From Bacteroidota bacterium (GTDB lineage: Bacteria > Bacteroidota > Bacteroidia > UKL13-3): a stretch of DNA of 35,881 nt. Both the position numbers and the translations under genes were made by a program. The stretch's first letter is position 1. Each line of letters starts with the position of its first letter. Below are positions 31,959 to 35,881 of this stretch, one piece after another. The stretch covers positions 1 through 35,881 of the forward strand of contig JAIXSO010000061.1 in NCBI GenBank assembly GCA_027484685.1. Direction: 5' to 3'. A model generated the notes under the pieces. It was not told the origin of the DNA. It did not search any database and was given only the letters and a program-made list of their open reading frames with translations.

Positions 31959-32867
31959 TTAAATCAAATCGCTTATCGCTAATTCTATGTCCTTATATTT
32001 AAACTCAAAACTTTCATTTATTAGTTTTTCAGGATAAACCCACCTACTTTTTAACAATAACTCAGTTTCGGTATTTATTAACCACGCCCCTATTTCTAAA
32101 AGCCATTTAGGTTGGTTTATACCTATTGGCATTTTTAGTTTTTCTCTTACTTTTTGCATAAAATAAGCATTGGTAACTGCGTTTGGAGAAGCTAAATTAT
32201 AAGTTCCTGCGCAGTTATTGTTATTTATAAAATACGCTATTGCGCTGCAAAAATCATCTATATGAATCCAACTGAACATTTGTTTTCCGCTACCCGCCTT
32301 GCCTCCAAGTCCAAATTTAGCCAAGTTCTTAAATGGTACCATCACGCTTTTATCCTTTTGTAAAACAATGGCAATTCGTAAATTAATTTGTCTTACTTCA
32401 TTAAAAGAGAAACTATAAAACAATTGTTCCCATTTTTGACAAACATCTACGCTAAAACCTTCGCCAATAATTCCGTTTGCTTCTGTATTTGGCTTTTCAT
32501 ATTCATTTCTGTAAATAGTTCCAGAAGCCGCGTTCATCCACACTTTGGGTTTTTGTTTACATTGTTTTATGGCTTCGCCTAAAATGGAAGTACTATCTAA
32601 TCTTGAAGCATAAATTTCGGCTTTGTTGGCTTCGTTGTACCTACAATCTACCGATTTTCCTGTAAGGTTAATCAATGCTTCGGCACCTTCTAATTCAGCC
32701 GTCCAACTGCCTAAATTCTTAGCATCCCAATTTATAAATGTGATACTATTTTTTATTTTAGAATTACCTCGCGTTAATACAATTACATGGAATTTATCTT
32801 TAAAATAATCAGCCAATTCTTGTCCAATAAATCCACTTCCACCTGCTATAATAATTTTCTTTTTCAT
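31959..32867 (-). CDS. TIGR01777-family epimerase-like protein
   Basis: A 302-aa extended SDR protein with a nucleotide-binding GGSGFIG near the N-terminus (KKKIIIAGGSGFIGQELADY). ALINLTGKSVDCRYNEANK, PKVWMNAASGTIY and the VMVPFKNLAKFGLGGKAGSG and FSWIHIDDFCSAI stretches are the TIGR01777/YfcH hallmarks. Function is unknown. I chose the ATG at 32867, one base after the stop of the gene upstream; an open frame to 32927 adds 20 residues that overlap that gene and do not match the family. It is the last gene of the GbsR-headed cluster. Confidence 0.88.
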   Translation of the reverse strand: MKKKIIIAGGSGFIGQELADYFKDKFHVIVLTRGNSKIKNSITFINWDAKNLGSWTAELEGAEALINLTGKSVDCRYNEANKAEIYASRLDSTSILGEAIKQCKQKPKVWMNAASGTIYRNEYEKPNTEANGIIGEGFSVDVCQKWEQLFYSFSFNEVRQINLRIAIVLQKDKSVMVPFKNLAKFGLGGKAGSGKQMFSWIHIDDFCSAIAYFINNNNCAGTYNLASPNAVTNAYFMQKVREKLKMPIGINQPKWLLEIGAWLINTETELLLKSRWVYPEKLINESFEFKYKDIELAISDLI

Positions 32868-32868
32868 A

Positions 32869-33705
32869 CTAAAATAATTTAAAAACCAACGGATAAATGG
32901 CCAATCTAAATACAAACCAACTTGCACATAACCAAGCAGATATTTGATACAATTTTACTCTCTTTAAATGCTCTAAAAACATAAACATATAAACCATTCC
33001 ATAACTTACAGGAGCAAGAAGTGATATACTAAATCCTAATTCTTGAATGACTAATAAACCAATTCCTAAGGCTCCTAAAAGCAATGCACCAAACAAAGAA
33101 ACAGCAGCAATTTGTCCCGCATAATCGTAAAAGTTTTTCTGTTTTAAACCATAAAACACCAAAGCTTGAATAGGAAATTGCGATGCGTATAACACAAAAT
33201 CGGGAAAGTTCATTTGATGGTTTAAAAACGAAAGTAAAAAAGTATGGAAAAACCAAGTTACCGTAACATGAACCACTAAGCCACAAAATACTATAAAAGC
33301 CAATCTGTATGTTAAGTTTTTTTCAGGATTACAGCCACTGTTTTGTGGACTTTTTCCAGGCGCAATCATTTTTCTGTTGTACGAAATAAAATTGTACAAC
33401 CTATTTAAAAACCAATAAACCAAAGGTTGTTTTCCAATTTTAGCCATTTTAGGAAAACTAAAACCAATTACTTTTAAAAGACTATCAATGCCATAAGTAA
33501 TTTCATTATTGGTGCTATCAACTAAAGCTATTTTATTGCAAGCTAGGTTTTTATCAATTTGCGCATTGCCTTCAAAATCAAAGTTAGCAAAGGCTGTTCG
33601 GCCATTTTTATCTAACATGCCTTGTTTTATAAATTGGCTTGTGTAAGCATTACAAAGCGGACATTCAGCATCGTAAATTAAAGTATGATTGGTTAAAGTT
33701 TTCAT
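32869..33705 (-). CDS. DCC-family (DUF393) thiol oxidoreductase fused to a membrane domain
   Basis: A 278-aa protein. The N-terminal 1-120 is a DCC1-like thioredoxin-fold domain (LIYDAECPLCNAYTSQFI with C15 and C18; SLLKVIGF; NRLYNFISYNRK). From about 130 to the end are about five hydrophobic segments (LAFIVFCGLVVHVTVTWFF, SLFGALLLGALGIGLLVIQE and others), so it is an inner-membrane protein. DCC proteins are presumed redox enzymes of unknown partner. It ends one base before the TIGR01777 gene and belongs to the GbsR-headed cluster with the two small membrane proteins. Confidence 0.85.
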   Translation of the reverse strand: MKTLTNHTLIYDAECPLCNAYTSQFIKQGMLDKNGRTAFANFDFEGNAQIDKNLACNKIALVDSTNNEITYGIDSLLKVIGFSFPKMAKIGKQPLVYWFLNRLYNFISYNRKMIAPGKSPQNSGCNPEKNLTYRLAFIVFCGLVVHVTVTWFFHTFLLSFLNHQMNFPDFVLYASQFPIQALVFYGLKQKNFYDYAGQIAAVSLFGALLLGALGIGLLVIQELGFSISLLAPVSYGMVYMFMFLEHLKRVKLYQISAWLCASWFVFRLAIYPLVFKLF

Positions 33706-33742
33706 GGTATTAGCTCAGTATTATTTCATATTTTCTGTTTTT

Positions 33743-33858
33743 CAACTCCTTAAGAGTTGTATTGTTAGTTAATTTTTTTTTACAACCGAGTGAAGCTCGG
33801 TGTTATTTATTTTTCAACTCCTTCAGAGTTGTTTATTTCATTAACTCTTAAGGTGTTG
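33743..33858. repeat. CAACTC...GAGTTG palindrome cluster
   Basis: CAACTC-CTTAA-GAGTTG (33743-33759) and CAACTC-CTTCA-GAGTTG (33815-33831) are near-identical hairpins. Between them is ACCGAG-TGAAG-CTCGGT (33785-33801), and a decayed third copy, AACTCTTAAGGTGTTG, follows (33843-33858). They occupy the gap between the second small membrane protein gene and the DCC gene. Confidence 0.65.
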
Positions 33859-33872
33859 AATTACTCAAAAAC

Positions 33873-34244
33873 TTAGTTTCCAAGTGCTTGATTTTCTTTT
33901 GATTTACGTTTGCCTCTAAAAAATAAATATAAGTTGAAGAATAGCATCAAACCAAGGTAAATAGAAAATCCACCTACTTTTAAGCTCAATACTTCTAATA
34001 AAGTTTGTCCGTTAAAAACCTCATAATTGGTTTTAAGCATCAGCATGGCAAAGCCAATATTTAATAAATAAAATCCAACTCTAAATAAATGATTGGTTGA
34101 TTCTGCTATTTCTACCCTGCCTCTAAATATATCAAGCATAAAAATTTTACCACTGTTAAAAAGGGTTTTGGCCACATAATAAGTTAAAAATAAGGTAACA
34201 GGTAAGTAAACGGAGTAAGCTGCAATTAAAAAATTGTTGTTCAT
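33873..34244 (-). CDS. Small integral membrane protein (paralogue 2)
   Basis: A 123-aa protein with three predicted membrane segments (about 5-27, 55-73, 90-110) and a basic end (RGKRKSKENQ). It is a paralogue of the upstream neighbour: both share YLPxT, a middle VExAxxxN motif, YLLNxGxA and a C-terminal FNxYxF. I do not recognise a named family. Such pairs occur with the GbsR/DCC/TIGR01777 genes here, which suggests a common envelope function. The gap to the paralogue is 21 bases. Confidence 0.7.
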   Translation of the reverse strand: MNNNFLIAAYSVYLPVTLFLTYYVAKTLFNSGKIFMLDIFRGRVEIAESTNHLFRVGFYLLNIGFAMLMLKTNYEVFNGQTLLEVLSLKVGGFSIYLGLMLFFNLYLFFRGKRKSKENQALGN

Positions 34245-34265
34245 AATAATTGTTGTTTTAAAGTG

Positions 34266-34634
34266 TTAATGATTGTTTGAATATAATTTTTGAATTTGTT
34301 TGTTAAAGTGCGAAAAGGTGTACATATTAAAATAATGCATCAGTGCTAAACCAATTATGAGCATTCCAATGCGTTTGCTTAACTCCTCAATTAATTGAGT
34401 AATAGAATTTATTTCAGAAAAAATATGGATGGAAACTGCTGCATATCCTAAATTGAGCAGGTAATAACCTAACAATAAAAATTTGTTTAAAATGCTTGCT
34501 AGCTCTACGTTTGAGTTAAATGCGTCATTTAAAAATACAATCCCTTTTTTATATAAAATCCAACCCACAATTACTGTAATGTAAAATGTAATTGGGAGGT
34601 AAATTAGGTAACTTATAAAATTATAATTATTCAT
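34266..34634 (-). CDS. Small integral membrane protein (paralogue 1)
   Basis: A 122-aa protein with three hydrophobic segments (about 8-28, 52-72, 86-108) and the same shared motifs as the next gene (YLPITFYIT, VELASILN, YLLNLGYA, FNMYTF). Function is unknown; tandem duplication is clear. Its upstream region contains a terminator for the GbsR gene and an AAACTTTCAAT site identical to half of the putative GbsR operator, so it probably has its own regulated start. Confidence 0.7.
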   Translation of the reverse strand: MNNYNFISYLIYLPITFYITVIVGWILYKKGIVFLNDAFNSNVELASILNKFLLLGYYLLNLGYAAVSIHIFSEINSITQLIEELSKRIGMLIIGLALMHYFNMYTFSHFNKQIQKLYSNNH

Positions 34635-34647
34635 AAAGTTTCTGTAT

Positions 34648-34669
34648 TTTCAATTTTTATTGAAAGTTT
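34648..34669 (-). promoter_or_regulatory. Second GbsR-type operator
   Basis: TTTCAAT-TTTT-ATTGAAA (34648-34665) is a perfect inverted repeat, and on the minus strand AAACTTTCAAT (34669-34659) is identical over 11 bases to the operator in front of the GbsR gene. It lies upstream of the first small membrane protein gene. Confidence 0.45.
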
Positions 34670-34675
34670 GTTTTC

Positions 34676-34700
34676 TAAAAAAACTCCATTTTCAGGAGTT
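34676..34700 (-). terminator. Terminator or attenuator after the GbsR gene
   Basis: AACTCC (34682-34687) pairs with GGAGTT (34695-34700) across a 7-base loop, followed on the minus strand by seven T. It separates the regulator from the membrane protein genes. Confidence 0.65.
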
Positions 34701-34719
34701 GGGAATTTTATTTATACTA

Positions 34720-35226
34720 TTATTTTATCATTTTTAATATGGTTCCAAAAAACCAGTTTTCATCTGCTTTTAGCATCATATCAACCGATTTATCCATTTT
34801 GCCTACAAAATTACTTAGGTTATTTACTGTTTCGGTAAATGCTTTTAATTCTTTGTCACTTTGGTCGCCCTCTACTTCTTTTAGTCCATTAAGCACTTTT
34901 AAAACAGGCTCTATTTCTCTGCGTTTGCGCTCTCTGGCTATAATTCTTGCAATTTCCCAAATATCTTTTTCAGCCACAAAATATTCCTTTCTATCACCTG
35001 GAACCAATTCTTTACTTATTAAAGTCCAATTCATCAATTCGCGTAAATTCATATTGGCATTTCCGCGCGAAACATTTAATTGTTCCATAATATCCTCGGT
35101 ACACAATGCGTTTGGGCTGATTAATAACAAGGCATGAACTTGTGCCATGGTTCTATTTATCCCCCACTCACTTCCTAAAGTTCCCCAAGTTTGAATAAAT
35201 TGTTTTTTGGCTTCTGTTAAATTCAT
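34720..35226 (-). CDS. GbsR/MarR-family transcriptional regulator
   Basis: A 168-aa winged-helix regulator of the GbsR branch. The N-terminus (FIQTWGTLGSEWGINRTMAQ, VHALLLISPNALCTEDIMEQ) and the recognition region (LNVSRGNANMNLRELMNWTL) are the family signature, and KELVPGDRKEYFVAEKDIWE forms the wing. The C-terminus is a helical dimerisation part. GbsR proteins bind small ligands such as choline in Bacillus and repress envelope or osmolyte genes; the ligand here is unknown. The start at 35226 matches the family. Its promoter overlaps a 9-bp inverted repeat, so autorepression is likely, and the transcript would have a very short leader. Confidence 0.88.
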   Translation of the reverse strand: MNLTEAKKQFIQTWGTLGSEWGINRTMAQVHALLLISPNALCTEDIMEQLNVSRGNANMNLRELMNWTLISKELVPGDRKEYFVAEKDIWEIARIIARERKRREIEPVLKVLNGLKEVEGDQSDKELKAFTETVNNLSNFVGKMDKSVDMMLKADENWFFGTILKMIK

Positions 35227-35230
35227 AGTA

Positions 35231-35276
35231 CAAATGTAATTGAATATTTTAAACTTTCAATCATTTCTGAAAGTTT
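35231..35276 (-). promoter_or_regulatory. GbsR promoter with overlapping operator
   Basis: On the minus strand TTG (35260-35258), 19 bases, TACATTTG (35238-35231): a perfect Bacteroidota promoter, only four bases before the ATG. The inverted repeat AAACTTTCA (35251-35259) / TGAAAGTTT (35268-35276), 8-base spacer, covers the -33 TTG. This is the geometry of autorepression. Confidence 0.7.
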
Positions 35277-35381
35277 ATTTCACAAATTGACAAATATCAA
35301 AGTTTGGGGCATTGTTTATCCTAGCTAATTTATAAATAAAAAAGATGCAAAACACGCGTGTAAATAGTTGTAAATTTTATT

Positions 35382-35389
35382 TACTTTTG
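35382..35389 (+). promoter_or_regulatory. -7 element of the 86-aa ORF
   Basis: TACTTTTG, a perfect TAnnTTTG, 15 bases before the ATG at 35405. No TTG at the right distance upstream. Confidence 0.5.
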
Positions 35390-35404
35390 AATAAAGACTA
35401 GGAA

Positions 35405-35665
35405 ATGAATACATTACAATTAAAGCAAATGTTAGTTCAAAAAATTGAACTGATACAAGATGATTCGTATTTGTTAGCAATAAATACATTAATTGATTCA
35501 AGTATGAATGCTAACAAGGTTTTTATTTTAAATGATGAACAAAAAATCAAATTACTTGAAAGTAAAAAACAGTTAGCTAACAATGAAGTAACTGAAATAG
35601 AAGATGCTTTTAATGAAATTGATTTATGGCTAGAAAAAAATAATACTAACCTTAGTTCGGGATAA
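35405..35665 (+). CDS. Small antitoxin-like protein
   Basis: An 86-aa helical, acidic protein. The layout (MNTLQLKQMLVQKIELIQDD, a middle FILNDEQKIKLLESKKQLAN, then an acidic end NEVTEIEDAFNEIDLWLEKN) matches the small antitoxins of Bacteroidota, in which 'L.....I....D..LL......' is followed by a 'Q...GE...AF..I..WL.' tail. No toxin gene follows before the insertion-sequence gene at 35767, so the partner is either absent or was displaced by that element. A good -7 box lies just upstream. It could also be an unrelated helical protein. Confidence 0.55.
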   Translation: MNTLQLKQMLVQKIELIQDDSYLLAINTLIDSSMNANKVFILNDEQKIKLLESKKQLANNEVTEIEDAFNEIDLWLEKNNTNLSSG

Positions 35666-35766
35666 GAATATGTTGATATTTTTGTTTATAAAAATCTGTA
35701 AATCAATTAAATAGTAGCATTGAAATTGTTAAATTTGTAGTGCAAACAATAAACAAAACAAAAACA

Positions 35767-35881
35767 ATGCTACGGGATAAAATTACTGAAATTTTTGTAA
35801 AAGTGGATGATTTCTGCAATAATTTTGAATTAGAGTACAAAAAACTTGAGTTGCCATCATCAGATGACGTAAGGACAAGGA
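35767..35881 (+). CDS. IS982-family transposase, N-terminus (cut by window edge)
   Basis: The frame from ATG 35767 is open to the window end (38 codons). It reads MLRDKITEIFVKVDDFCNNF, followed by a stretch with YKKLELPSS and DDVRTR. This is the characteristic start of IS982-family transposases, which carry a DDE catalytic domain further on. The left end of the element must lie in 35666-35766; I could not identify its terminal repeat there. The target-site duplication cannot be judged without the other end. Confidence 0.75.
   Translation, partial: MLRDKITEIFVKVDDFCNNFELEYKKLELPSSDDVRTR

Noticed and set aside
32868-32927. Longer start for the TIGR01777 gene
   Set aside because: Adds 20 residues that overlap the DCC gene; the SDR fold begins at the Met at 32867, one base after that gene's stop.
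33029-33286. 85-aa Cys/Phe-rich ORF inside the DCC gene
   Set aside because: Alternative frame of a well-supported membrane domain; aromatic-rich because of the hydrophobic codons in the true frame.
35666-35766. Left terminal inverted repeat of the IS982-type element
   Set aside because: No repeat can be recognised without the right end; a guess would be unsupported.

Overview
The window is A+T-rich and reads as chromosomal DNA from a member of the Bacteroidota. Evidence: four secreted proteins end in type IX secretion (T9SS, type A) sorting domains with an F/Y-P-N-P motif; there are two TonB-dependent receptor/DUF4249 lipoprotein pairs and a FecI/FecR sigma/anti-sigma pair; several promoters fit the Bacteroidota form TTG-N19/20-TAnnTTTG; and Shine-Dalgarno sequences are mostly weak. 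I cannot place it below phylum level. Almost every gene is on the minus strand; only the lipoprotein at 14412, a small ORF at 35405 and a transposase start at 35767 are on the plus strand.

Layout. 1-3816: a secreted FG-GAP/T9SS protein (cut by the window edge) preceded by a 619-aa protein of unknown function two bases away, then a small antitoxin-like ORF. 3907-4119: REP-like hairpins. 4153-8494: a double-GNAT protein, a ParE/RelE-type toxin-antitoxin pair, and kdnB and kdnA, which make the 8-amino form of Kdo for LPS. kdnB and kdnA are separated by a unit flanked by inverted repeats that carries a 49-aa ORF. 8765-9947: LOG-family and YqeY-type genes.

10108-22309 is one physiological block. 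It holds a T9SS cargo/TonB receptor/DUF4249 operon, a divergent lipoprotein, a GNAT-DHFR fusion, and a receptor/DUF4249/FecR/FecI/T9SS cargo operon. Three starts in this block share a two-part element, ATAGGGGT-N12-AATTGTT(T/A)TA, which I propose is the target of the local FecI sigma factor. If so, the sigma factor ties both receptor systems and the lipoprotein into one regulon.

22452-27498 is accessory DNA: unknown secreted and cytosolic proteins, a lipoprotein, an AAC(3)-I-like acetyltransferase, a DUF5946 protein, and a T9SS-sorted esterase bounded by two related attC-like repeat sites. 27499-28659 has no convincing gene. It contains a 14-unit degenerate 21-bp tandem array (27728-28021) and several palindromic repeats. 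28660-31823 is housekeeping (cyclophilin, TlpA-like lipoprotein, GatB). 31959-35226 is a GbsR/MarR-type regulator with two paralogous small membrane proteins, a DCC-type oxidoreductase and a TIGR01777 epimerase; shared AAACTTTCAAT sites suggest autoregulation. The right edge enters an IS982-type transposase.
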